A stretch of DNA of 64,000 nt from Chloroflexi bacterium TSY. Its GTDB lineage: Bacteria; Chloroflexota; Anaerolineae; Caldilineales; Caldilineaceae. The first letter of the stretch is position 1. Every line of letters begins with the position of its first letter. The notes under the pieces were generated by a model that was given only the letters and a program-made list of their open reading frames with translations, did not search any database and was not told the origin of the DNA. Shown in pieces: positions 38,308 to 46,405 of this stretch. Both the position numbers and the translations under genes were made by a program. The stretch covers positions 6,219-70,218 of the forward strand of contig JAHBNG010000075.1 in assembly GCA_019217005.1 (NCBI GenBank), written 5' to 3'.

Positions 38308-39165
38308 GTGAACCGACAGGAATTTGGACAACTTATTGCGGCGCTGCGAAAAGAGCACTTCGATCCTGTTGTGGGGAAAGTATGGAGTCAAAAAGTGCTA
38401 GCTGAAAAGAGCGGTTTATCAGAGAAGGTGATCGGCAATATTGAGCAGGGGCGGAAAGTCAATTTCGACTCAGCTACCCTTTGGCAATTGGCCGATGCGC
38501 TTCGATTGACACGTCTCGAACGTCAGGTATTGTTTCAATTGCCAACGGGTTTTGATGTAGAGCCGGTGCCCTTAGACCAGACCGAGACCATCCGTGCCTC
38601 ATTGATCGACTCGATCAGCGATATCATGTTACCAGCCATGATCCATGACGCTTGTTACAACATTGTCATGGCCAACCGGATTTGGCTTCGACTCTTTGAT
38701 CTGCCAAGCAATTTCTTTGCCACGAATTCAGCAGCCAATTATAACATGCTACGCTTGATCTTTGATCCAATATCCCCTATCACCAAACACTTTGAGCCGC
38801 AACGTCTTACGACTGGACAAAACGCGATTCACTGTTTTCGCTATCTTTCGCTTCCCTATCGCCACACAAATTACTTCTCACAACTGTTGGCTGACTTGAG
38901 CCAGCACAACACCTTTCGTCAGTTGTGGGCATCGGCGCAATACGAGCAAGACAGCCCCATTGATCACATCCACCACATGACCTTGGGCGAACTTACCTCT
39001 GTTGTGACAACAACATCGCTCCTGTGTTCAGGAATCATTAACCTGCACTTGTCCGTCTTGCTACCCAAAAATCAAACAACGATTGACCGATTCGGCGCAC
39101 TCGGGCGCGATGTGGGACCGGGGTACATCACGCTCAGCCCGTGGCCTCATCCATTGTTGAGATAA
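38308..39165 (+). CDS. XRE-family regulator with MmyB-like ligand domain
   Basis: 285 residues; GTG start after AAGGATAGAATC. Residues 5-75 form a helix-turn-helix of the XRE/Cro type (WSQKVLAEKSGLSEKVIGNIEQGRKV). The rest resembles the MmyB-like PAS-type sensor domain (MIHDACYNIVMANRIWLRLFDLP, then FRQLWASAQYE and GELTSVVTTTSLLCS). Such regulators control neighbouring metabolic genes in response to a small ligand. It is divergent from the FHA gene and separated from it by the MITE, so the original promoter region has been disturbed. Confidence 0.8.
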   Translation: MNRQEFGQLIAALRKEHFDPVVGKVWSQKVLAEKSGLSEKVIGNIEQGRKVNFDSATLWQLADALRLTRLERQVLFQLPTGFDVEPVPLDQTETIRASLIDSISDIMLPAMIHDACYNIVMANRIWLRLFDLPSNFFATNSAANYNMLRLIFDPISPITKHFEPQRLTTGQNAIHCFRYLSLPYRHTNYFSQLLADLSQHNTFRQLWASAQYEQDSPIDHIHHMTLGELTSVVTTTSLLCSGIINLHLSVLLPKNQTTIDRFGALGRDVGPGYITLSPWPHPLLR

Positions 39166-39245
39166 CTGTTCCTGTCACTTCTCTGAAGTGACCTACTATT
39201 GCACGTACAAACTTTCTGTTTCTCCATTTTTTTGCTGTCTAAGAG

Positions 39246-39306
39246 CGTGTTTTAAAAGTCTGACGAAGGGGCTAGCAACCGGCACTAATCTCACTTTTAA
39301 AACACC
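39246..39306. repeat. Repeat D, short palindromic element
   Basis: Left GTGTTTTAAAAGT and right ACTTTTAAAACAC are perfect 13-bp complements about 35 bp apart. It abuts repeat C copy 1. A related core occurs at 7763. Confidence 0.6.
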
Positions 39307-39310
39307 TTCT

Positions 39311-39416
39311 AAGGCTTTTCCAACAATTAAAATCCCTAATTTGATCTGGAAAAGCGCAAACCATTCGAGAGAAATTGACTTGGCAAATCAGGGAGTTATT
39401 TCTCTGGAATGGCCTA
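39311..39416. repeat. Repeat C, copy 1
   Basis: 106 bp with two hairpins: GCTTTTCCA/TGGAAAAGC, then CATTCGAGAGAAA/TTTCTCTGGAATG (imperfect here). The ends are AAGGC and GGCCTA. The stop codon of the neighbouring membrane gene (39414-39416) lies in its right edge. Confidence 0.75.
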
Positions 39417-39860
39417 AATCCACTCGCCGCCTCGAAAACGCCAGCGGGGAAAAAGAACACGCAATGGGCCTTGCGCGGCCAGAAACGTTGTTAGCCATAC
39501 GATGCCATAATGGCCGACAAACATGCCGAGGGAGAGCGCTTCTCCATCTACGCCCGGCAACTGCATGATGCCAAGCCATCGCCAGATGAACGTGGCATTG
39601 ACCAACCCCCACAGCAAAGCCCCTTCTACAAAACCTGCACCAACCTGGAATGGCGGTGGCCAATCCCGCTCCCAGCGCCAGCGTTGGAGAAAGTTGTATA
39701 GCACATCCCATCCAAAGCCCAGGACAAGCACATAACCGAGCAGCGCAAGAGGTGTTCTCATGTCCGCAAAGGCAAGTCCGAAGAGAATGCTCGTGGCGAG
39801 CCCTACTGTGCTCAGCAATAGAAATCGCGTCTGCCAACGGCCGTAAAGAGTGGGCGTCAT
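39414..39860 (-). CDS. Small polytopic membrane protein
   Basis: 148 residues; ATG at 39860 overlaps the stop of the upstream flavoprotein gene (ATGA), so it is translationally coupled. Four hydrophobic helices: FLLLSTVGLATSILFGLAFA, LALLGYVLVLGFGWDVLY, FVEGALLWGLVNATF, MFVGHYGIVWLTTFLAA. The C-terminus is basic (RVLFPRWRFRGGEW). The TAG stop is the edge of repeat C, so the element may have trimmed a few residues. The function is unknown. Coupling suggests it is the membrane partner of the flavoprotein. Confidence 0.75.
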   Translation of the reverse strand: MTPTLYGRWQTRFLLLSTVGLATSILFGLAFADMRTPLALLGYVLVLGFGWDVLYNFLQRWRWERDWPPPFQVGAGFVEGALLWGLVNATFIWRWLGIMQLPGVDGEALSLGMFVGHYGIVWLTTFLAAQGPLRVLFPRWRFRGGEWI

Positions 39861-41575
39861 GGATGCACTCCACGTGTCCAACGAAGCCATTGCCGAACCG
39901 AATAGCCGCCATCCAAATAACGCAATCCTGGTGTGCCCTCGGCTATCAAATCGTCGATCGAGCGTTGGGCTGCATATTGTAGCCCGAGGAACGTGTCTAC
40001 AGGTGCATAAGACCCGCCGAGGGTTATAATTCCGCTCGCATAGCACCGCCCTATCCCATTGCGCAACCCGGTCGCTTCAAAATCTGACGAGACTGGTAGC
40101 CCGCCCTTGCCATTGCGGCCAAGTTGGTAGTGGTTGACCAAATCATGCATGAGCCTATGTCGGCCCAGGTCCGCTTCCATTCCGGTTGCATCAATGATGA
40201 AGTCAGCTTCTAGCGTCAACCGGCTTTGGATCGCTGTCTGGCTTCGAACATGCGTGATGACTTTCCCACTGGGCGCCTGTTCTACCGCCACAACTTGGCC
40301 AAATGCACGCTGATACCATCCAGCGCGCAGCCCCGCTTCGATTATCGCCTGCCAGGCCTGGCGGTCCGCAGTCGTTGTCCCGCCCCACTGATCAAGTAAT
40401 CGGCTCCGTTCAGGGTCGGTCGCTCCTTCAAGCATGGTGCGCAGATCGCCTCCCCAGCATGCTTTGGGCCAGTTGAAGATCTGAAACTCCCAATGATCCT
40501 TGACTTTGCGTTCGGCACGCATAAATTGATGCCCCTGACTCAAGGGGGTGCGCATGAGATGTAGGATGGAAACATTGGCAGTAGTACGCTGTACGGCAGC
40601 TAATCGTTCAATAATGCGAGAGGCGACGATACCGCGTCCCCGGACCAACACTGTGCCTCCTCTTTCCTGTAGAGAGCGATAGAGGTGTGCGTGAGGTTCA
40701 TAGGCATTGACTACGTGCCAAAAATCACCCGTCCGTCGTCGATAGGCGTAAAGGTCGGGCAATAAGCGAATAGCAGGGTAGCCAATAGCCAAATGAACGT
40801 ATCGAGCCAACAGATAACACTGCTCACCGAGATGGCAGCGCTGGCTCATGGGCATATAGGCAATCAGATAACGTCCATCGTCAGTCTTACGAATGGCATC
40901 AACACGTCCCTGCTGCCACATATGAGACCAGCCAATGCGGTTGGCCTCGAGGTCAATTGCTGCAAAGACATCGCCTGAACGTGGCGTGTAGGTTTCAGCC
41001 AGAGTTGGTTCGCCAAATATTTGCCAAGCGATCCGTGCGGCATTGGAGAGCTTTCCGCTCTTCAAGTTGCGCCATATCTCGCGTACGGCATAACCTGGCC
41101 ATCCCCACACATTGTCAGGACATGAATCAGAGTTGGAGCGCAGTCGCTCATCGTCGGGAATCTGCGAATTGCGACAGAGGCGACGATAGCGTCCATATGG
41201 TTGTGGTTCAAAGCCAATGACTGCTATCTGCTCTGGCCGTGCTCCACAGATACGAAGGTAGTCTACCCAAGCAAAGCTGCCCAATCCACCCCCAACGGCC
41301 AGGTAATCGACTTCGGTGAGGCGAATGGGCTGACGATATAGCTCCGAGAGAGGCACAATCTGTCGCTGCATTAGAGATGTGAGCCTGCTTTGTTGTCTGC
41401 CTGTCGCTGCTTGAATCCCAACAGCATTGGCAAGAGTTGTTCCGCACCAGGGACAACCCTTTACGTCGAGTGGGACTGTCTCACGACAGATGTTGCAACG
41501 AACGATATCTGTCAACGTAGTCTCATTTGAGGGCGCGGTTATGCTGCGGGTAGGTAGCGTCTCCATGAGAACCAA
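39857..41575 (-). CDS. Zinc-ribbon flavoprotein, FAD/NAD(P)-binding oxidoreductase-like
   Basis: 572 residues. Residues 25-50 form a zinc ribbon (CNICRETVPLDVKGCPWCG, CxxC-x10-CxxC). A Rossmann loop YLAVGGGLGSFAWVDYL follows at about residue 90, and FIIDATGMEADLGRH plus CYASGIITLGGSY near the end fit the second dinucleotide motif and FAD contact of monooxygenase-like flavoproteins. The loop GGGLGS is a variant of GxGxxG. Translationally linked to the membrane protein downstream (ATGA), and its start lies inside the 3' end of the VWA-FHA gene. I do not recognise a characterised homologue. Confidence 0.65.
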   Translation of the reverse strand: MVLMETLPTRSITAPSNETTLTDIVRCNICRETVPLDVKGCPWCGTTLANAVGIQAATGRQQSRLTSLMQRQIVPLSELYRQPIRLTEVDYLAVGGGLGSFAWVDYLRICGARPEQIAVIGFEPQPYGRYRRLCRNSQIPDDERLRSNSDSCPDNVWGWPGYAVREIWRNLKSGKLSNAARIAWQIFGEPTLAETYTPRSGDVFAAIDLEANRIGWSHMWQQGRVDAIRKTDDGRYLIAYMPMSQRCHLGEQCYLLARYVHLAIGYPAIRLLPDLYAYRRRTGDFWHVVNAYEPHAHLYRSLQERGGTVLVRGRGIVASRIIERLAAVQRTTANVSILHLMRTPLSQGHQFMRAERKVKDHWEFQIFNWPKACWGGDLRTMLEGATDPERSRLLDQWGGTTTADRQAWQAIIEAGLRAGWYQRAFGQVVAVEQAPSGKVITHVRSQTAIQSRLTLEADFIIDATGMEADLGRHRLMHDLVNHYQLGRNGKGGLPVSSDFEATGLRNGIGRCYASGIITLGGSYAPVDTFLGLQYAAQRSIDDLIAEGTPGLRYLDGGYSVRQWLRWTRGVHP

Positions 41576-43617
41576 GATCCGTTTGTGGTGCTGTTGTCGA
41601 TATTTTCGTTGCCCGTATTGTCTTGTACACTGTGTCTATTTATGGTGCGCCCATCACCATCATATCCACCGAGATGGTAATCGGTCGGTAGTTGTTTCAG
41701 ATGCTCAATCGCTTTGAAGCGATAAATCACCGTGTTTAGGTGGACGATATAATGATCAAAAAGTGGGGCGCTGCTGTGAGGTGCGACAGGGTGCATATTG
41801 ACCATCGTCCCACCCGAACTCCCTTCATCACGTATATGAAAGACGCCGTCTCTGTGATAGATTGTGGCGTGAACACGCGACACCCGTCGGTCATGAATCA
41901 CAAGATCGCAATGGAGTGGTTGGCGACCGATGCGCTCGATCCGCTCTGCGTGAAGAGCCAATACTTGGGGCAGATGCGTGCCGCCGCTTACGCAAAAGAG
42001 ATAGGCATCGGGTAGCAAATCCATGACCCGATCATGTGATGTGCTTCGATCCAGAGGAACGGCTGGGAGATCTGGTTCAGTGTCCGTCTCATGGGTCTCA
42101 TCGCCGTCTATAGCGGAACTGTTTTTCGCATAGATATTGGAAGGTGTGAAAAGGTTGTAGGCATAGTCGTTTTGACCATACGCGGGGTGTACGTTCCCCT
42201 GCAGTTCTACATCATTTTGCCCCCAGGATCGGGCACTGCGATACTTCTCATTGGCTCGTCGATAGGCTTCATATTCATCCGGCGGCTCAACTGTCTGATG
42301 TACGTACGCAACAGAGCGCACTCGGCGTTCGGTCATCTGACGCTCTCTTCGTCGCCTACGCAATAGAAACGCTGCAAGAAGCAACATAATTGGCGTCAGG
42401 AGCAAGAAAAAGGTTGTGCGATCGATGGCTACCGTTTGTCCACGATTGCCAAATAAGAGTGGGATATCAAACAAGAGCGGAAAAATCTGGATCGATTGCT
42501 CACCACTAATGAGGCGACCCACTAGTTGGCGAAGCGAAATAGCCTCACCATTACGCTGATCGTTCCTGTTGGCTGAGACCGGGAGTGAATCGACCGTCAA
42601 CTCAATAGAGTCTGTTAACCGAACACCATTGGGCAACGTCGCCGTTACCTGGATTTGAGTTGGTGAAGAATTGCCAGAACGTGCATCAACTTCAAACGTG
42701 ACTATTTCGCGCGTCGGTTTGACTGCCATTGCTTGCCATATTGGCTGAAGGGCAGAGGGCGTTGTTCGTGCAATGGATAAACCACCTGTGTTCTCGGCCA
42801 ATCTCTGCATGGCCTCCTCTTGCTCCACATCTTGATTGCCCAGCAGCACGGTGTGAATGATCACACCCAAACGATCCGCCCTCTCAATGACTGCTTCTTC
42901 CGAGATCGAGCTAACGACATCAAACCCGTTTGAGAAGACAATGATGGAACGCGCGAGATCTCCCGAGATCGATGGAATGGATTGTCTGTCTTGGCTCGCC
43001 GCACCAAGCACAAACTGATCCAGAGCAAAGTTCACGACACTGTAGAGTGCTGCATTGCCCGTCGTCCCAACGGGCCGATACGCTTCTAATGCGGCTGTCA
43101 CTGCTTGCTGATCCTGACTCCAGTTGGATGCCACTGCAAATTCTCCAACGCCTTCACCAGTCGTGATCAAAGCGAGCCAATCGGTTTGATCAGTCAGCAC
43201 GCCAGATGCCACCAACTCATTGACTCCATTGGCGACTTCCAAGTAACGCGGGATGCCTGTTGCGCCAACCAGGTGAATGCTCCCACTGGATGCGTCAAGA
43301 ACCAGGGCAGTCTGGGTGCCCTGTACAGCGGTTTGTCTATCAGTAATTGCTTGTTCGAAGCCATCTACGCTTGCGGACAATGGTAGAGTGGCCAGATCAG
43401 TTTCCAGATTGTCCCCCGCTATGGTGACGCTGACGATTGGATAGCTGGCGACATTTATATCGGTTAGGCGGATCGCAGGCGCATTTTCCGATGCTGGATT
43501 CTGATCCTGAGCTTGCGTCGGGGTCGCAGCAAACAGCACAACGGCGATCACACTGACTATCCAAGCGATGACTGCCAAAATTATGCGCAGCTGCGTTTGT
43601 TGCGGAAAAGGATTCAT
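41539..43617 (-). CDS. Membrane-anchored VWA - FHA protein
   Basis: 692 residues. A signal peptide (IAWIVSVIAVVLFAATPTQAQ) precedes a von Willebrand A domain at residues 85-290 (TALVLDASSGSIHLVG, SIIVFSNGFDVV). Its MIDAS DxSxS is imperfect (DASSG). A transmembrane helix (FFLLLTPIMLLLAAFLL) and a basic stop-transfer follow, then a cytoplasmic tail ending in an FHA domain (IGRQPLHCDLVIHDRRVSRVHATIYH, GSSGGTMVN). It looks like a transmembrane link between an outside binding domain and a phospho-Thr reader inside. Its 3' end overlaps the flavoprotein gene by 37 bp, so both are in one operon. Confidence 0.85.
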   Translation of the reverse strand: MNPFPQQTQLRIILAVIAWIVSVIAVVLFAATPTQAQDQNPASENAPAIRLTDINVASYPIVSVTIAGDNLETDLATLPLSASVDGFEQAITDRQTAVQGTQTALVLDASSGSIHLVGATGIPRYLEVANGVNELVASGVLTDQTDWLALITTGEGVGEFAVASNWSQDQQAVTAALEAYRPVGTTGNAALYSVVNFALDQFVLGAASQDRQSIPSISGDLARSIIVFSNGFDVVSSISEEAVIERADRLGVIIHTVLLGNQDVEQEEAMQRLAENTGGLSIARTTPSALQPIWQAMAVKPTREIVTFEVDARSGNSSPTQIQVTATLPNGVRLTDSIELTVDSLPVSANRNDQRNGEAISLRQLVGRLISGEQSIQIFPLLFDIPLLFGNRGQTVAIDRTTFFLLLTPIMLLLAAFLLRRRRRERQMTERRVRSVAYVHQTVEPPDEYEAYRRANEKYRSARSWGQNDVELQGNVHPAYGQNDYAYNLFTPSNIYAKNSSAIDGDETHETDTEPDLPAVPLDRSTSHDRVMDLLPDAYLFCVSGGTHLPQVLALHAERIERIGRQPLHCDLVIHDRRVSRVHATIYHRDGVFHIRDEGSSGGTMVNMHPVAPHSSAPLFDHYIVHLNTVIYRFKAIEHLKQLPTDYHLGGYDGDGRTINRHSVQDNTGNENIDNSTTNGSWFSWRRYLPAA

Positions 43618-43650
43618 GGGAGATTCCTCATAACATGAAGTGACCTAAAA

Positions 43651-43777
43651 GCAAGACCGTTCAAATAAGCGAACTACCCGTCCAGTGAGCACGCCCCGTG
43701 CGGGTCTTGATAGGACCAGCACCACAGGACAAAAGCCGCACGGGGCGTGCTCACTCCTCATTATTTGAATGGTCTTG
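43651..43777. mobile_element. MITE F with GC-rich inner hairpin
   Basis: Outer arms CAAGACCGTTCAAATAA and TTATTTGAATGGTCTTG (one mismatch) enclose a perfect 19-bp inner stem beginning GTGAGCACGCCCCGTG (43685-43703 with 43736-43754). Flanking 9-bp direct repeat GACCTAAAA at 43642-43650 and 43778-43786. It lies between the CBM48 stop and the VWA-FHA start. Confidence 0.75.
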
Positions 43778-43786
43778 GACCTAAAA

Positions 43787-44236
43787 CTAGGCAGCAATCT
43801 GTGCCGAACAGCTTGATAGTGGTTGTAATGGATTGACGTGGTCGTTGCTGGGGATGCATCGATGCTGTACCGTATAGTAGTTTTTGAATCGCGATTGCCC
43901 CAGATCCGTTTCAGTTTTATGGGACTCGGCTTCAACGGCGAGTACCGCGCTGACGATACTATTCTGCGAGCCTGATCCACGCAAAGAAAGGCTGTCTGCA
44001 TGATAGTCTGTATGCCAATGACCATCGATCAAATAACGGAACTCATAGAAGTGGCTAACAGGCAGATCGATGGTCGCTTGCCAGACCCCACTACGAGTTT
44101 GCATAAATGGCGTTGCTTCTTCATCCCAACCGTTGAAATCACCCACCAGAAAGGCTTGCGTGGCCCAAATAGAAGCGGGTAGTTCAAAGATAATGCGTAC
44201 ATGGCTGGGGAGTGGCGATCTTTCTTTGTGAATCAT
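43787..44236 (-). CDS. CBM48/AMPK-type glycogen-binding domain protein
   Basis: 149 residues. Residues 10-100 match an isoamylase-N/AMPK glycogen-binding domain: VRIIFELPAS, AFLVGDFNGWDEEATPFM, GVWQATIDLPVSHFYEFRYLIDGHWHTD. No catalytic domain is attached. The last 50 residues are unlike the family and low in structure. Such stand-alone modules bind alpha-glucans or act as protein-binding beta domains. It lies upstream of the VWA-FHA gene on the same strand with MITE F between, so co-transcription is possible. The link to carbohydrate is inference from the fold only. Confidence 0.8.
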   Translation of the reverse strand: MIHKERSPLPSHVRIIFELPASIWATQAFLVGDFNGWDEEATPFMQTRSGVWQATIDLPVSHFYEFRYLIDGHWHTDYHADSLSLRGSGSQNSIVSAVLAVEAESHKTETDLGQSRFKNYYTVQHRCIPSNDHVNPLQPLSSCSAQIAA

Positions 44237-44321
44237 GGTTGGCTCTCCATTGCATAGGGATGGGGAACCCTCTTTGTTTTGGGTTCCCCTGGCTTCCTTG
44301 AAGTAGTTTGAAGACGGTTGG

Positions 44322-44385
44322 TCAAAGTGGTTGTGAGTCCGACTAGATTCTCGGGTGAGAATGGATCGTCACAGAACTTTTCGGA
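44322..44385. repeat. Repeat B, copy 3, fused to repeat C
   Basis: AAAGTGGTTGTGAGTCCGAC through GATCGTCACAGAACTTTTCGGA matches the copies at 33010 and 33094 but lacks the first bases of the left arm. It runs directly into repeat C copy 2 at 44387. Confidence 0.7.
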
Positions 44386-44386
44386 T

Positions 44387-44492
44387 AAGGCTTTTCCAAC
44401 AATTAAAATCCCTAATTTGATCTGGAAAAGCTCAAGCTATTCCAGAGAAATCGACTTAGCAATCAGGGATCTATTTCTCTGGAATGGCCTAA
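44387..44492. repeat. Repeat C, copy 2
   Basis: AAGGCTTTTCCAACAATTAA at the left and TTCTCTGGAATGGCCTAA at the right, with both hairpins intact. It ends 4 bp before the stop codon of the exported protein gene and probably forms its 3' untranslated hairpin. Confidence 0.75.
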
Positions 44493-44496
44493 GTAC

Positions 44497-45717
44497 TTAT
44501 AAGAAGCGCCAGACAATCGGGCAGTTGACGATAATGCCTGTAGAACCATAGGGTGCTCCACCTGGACCCGTGAGCCAACCTAACTCCACCATACCCAGAA
44601 TCGCAAATTCCTCCGTCAGGCGTGAGGTGTAGCCATTTTCGATGGCTTCCTCAGTCCAAACACCAACGTTTAGATCCCACAGTGGACTGTAGTCAGTGGC
44701 AATCGTTGGAATGCCACCCAATACGTTGAGCGGACCGCCTTCACCCATCAGCGCGCTGTTGAAGCCTTGGCGCTGCGGATTTTCGTTGCCAATTGGGCCG
44801 TTGGCAAAAGCAAAGATACGTTCGACTGCACTAAAGAGGCTGTCATCACCACCGACTGCAATATCATCCAATCCCGGAGCCAATGTAACTGCCTCCATTG
44901 CTGCGGCCATGGGATTGTTGGCATCCAAACTAAGATAGAGTACTGGGCGGGCAAAGCTGAAGCCAGGCGTCAATGCCAGGGTGACAGTGCCTTCTTCGGG
45001 GCAGATGCTGACGACCTTGTCGTGGAGGATGCTGTAGTCGACGTTGCCTTCACAGAAGTCTAGATCGTCTTCAGTCGTACCCATGGAGATGATCGGTGCA
45101 TTGTAAACGGCGCCACCAGCATTTTCGATGTAAACCAGTGGGCTATACTCTTCGTCACCAATCGAACCGGGTGAAAAGTCAGAGGGCGGGAAGGCGTTTG
45201 GCATCTCACCTGGCGTCACTGAGTGCTCTGGCGAGAAATCCACAGTGCCACGGAAGAATGTGAGCGAACCATCTTTTTCCAATTGGGCGATACGGGCTGC
45301 GTTGCCAACTGTCGAATAGGCCAGCTTGGGCGAATGGTTCAGACCGAGAGCCGCGGCATTGCCTTCATCGGTTGTATCTGTCACAACATACCAAATCGAC
45401 GTACCGTCGTGCATCTGGCCTTCATAGAGAGGGAGCGAAATCGTTCCAGCGTCTAAGTCAATCTGACCAGCTTTGAGCAATTGGAACGGACCAATCAGCT
45501 CTTTTTGTACATCAGAAGGAGCTGGCCCAAAGTAGGTGAGAGGAACGTCTGCTCCAATGGAGGGAGGAGCAGGTGCAACATCATCATCGGCTCCTTCCAT
45601 CGTTTCACCGTCCTGTGCAAAGAGAAGGTGGGTTGGGGAAATAAGCAAGGCCACAACGAGCATGCTGGTGATGATGCCAGCAATTGTGGTCCGTTTGCGG
45701 AAAAAGTCAAGGCTCAT
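44497..45717 (-). CDS. Exported acidic protein of unknown function
   Basis: 406 residues with a signal peptide (MSLDFFRKRTTIAGIITSMLVVALLI... LLFAQ). The mature part is acidic and globular-looking, with segments LPLYEGQMHDGTSIWYVVTDTTDEGNAAALGLNHSPKL-type (LYEGQMHDGTSIWYVVTD seen), VYNAPIISMG and PLWDLNVGVWTEEA. It contains only two Cys, both late in the chain (DFCEGN, SICPEEG), which may form a disulphide. No named domain is recognised. It may be related to uncharacterised extracellular proteins found near haem or redox genes. Transcribed on its own, starting 689 bp from the sigma-factor gene. Confidence 0.65.
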   Translation of the reverse strand: MSLDFFRKRTTIAGIITSMLVVALLISPTHLLFAQDGETMEGADDDVAPAPPSIGADVPLTYFGPAPSDVQKELIGPFQLLKAGQIDLDAGTISLPLYEGQMHDGTSIWYVVTDTTDEGNAAALGLNHSPKLAYSTVGNAARIAQLEKDGSLTFFRGTVDFSPEHSVTPGEMPNAFPPSDFSPGSIGDEEYSPLVYIENAGGAVYNAPIISMGTTEDDLDFCEGNVDYSILHDKVVSICPEEGTVTLALTPGFSFARPVLYLSLDANNPMAAAMEAVTLAPGLDDIAVGGDDSLFSAVERIFAFANGPIGNENPQRQGFNSALMGEGGPLNVLGGIPTIATDYSPLWDLNVGVWTEEAIENGYTSRLTEEFAILGMVELGWLTGPGGAPYGSTGIIVNCPIVWRFL

Positions 45718-46266
45718 AAGTGTGTTCCTTTCGTATGTTTAAACTGTTGCCAACTGGGTTTGTGTGAGACAGTCCCGATGGGTCGATGGAATCGCCGCAC
45801 ACGATGTATAGTCTCGCCAACCCTCAATGCGTTACACTCAATTTCTCATGATTTTAAAATTCAGCCCATCGCAAACGATTTACAAACGGTTCTACTGTAT
45901 GCTCACTGTCCTGTCATCATGACATGCAGCGGCTTCTCGATTGTATCCAGAGGGTATCCACTCTGCATGGATGTTCTCCGCACTAATAGGCCGACTTGCA
46001 ACGAAGTTGTACTATCGAAGATCCTGTTTGCATTGACTGCCTGCATCAGGACGCAATCAACGCGCCTGTAAGGAATATGTAACGACTAAGTAAGACGCAG
46101 TTTATAAGTCACAGGTATGCTTGATGGAGTCATCCCCCACCAGGCACATTGCGGATCGGATTATGCCGACCGGATTGTGCCACTCATACTCAATAGATCT
46201 TATTTATGAACTGTATGGCTCATGTATGAAGTCGTGTGCAAATTAGCCATGATCAAGCAACGAGAT
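45718..46266. other. Gap without recognisable gene
   Basis: About 550 bp between the divergent exported-protein and sigma-factor genes. I see no convincing coding sequence, tRNA or terminator; open frames here have no ribosome-binding site or recognisable protein. Promoters for both genes must lie here. Repeat C copy 3 follows at 46267. Confidence 0.5.
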
Positions 46267-46373
46267 AAGGCTTTTCCAACAATTAAAATCCCCAATTTGA
46301 TCTGGAAAAGCTCAAGCCATTCCAGAGAAATCGACTTGGCAAATTTGGGATTTATTTCTCTGGAATGGCCTAA
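46267..46373. repeat. Repeat C, copy 3
   Basis: 107 bp with both hairpins (GCTTTTCCA/TGGAAAAGC; CCATTCCAGAGAAA/TTTCTCTGGAATGG) and a near-perfect CCCAATTTG/CAAATTTGGG pairing between them. It lies 32 bp upstream of the sigma-factor start, in its leader. Confidence 0.8.
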
Positions 46374-46405
46374 CTATTTTGCACACTTTTGTCTGAGGAG
46401 CGAGA

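Noticed and set aside
43685..43754. tRNA- or rRNA-like GC-rich structure
   Set aside because: A single perfect palindrome without cloverleaf features; explained by the MITE F design.
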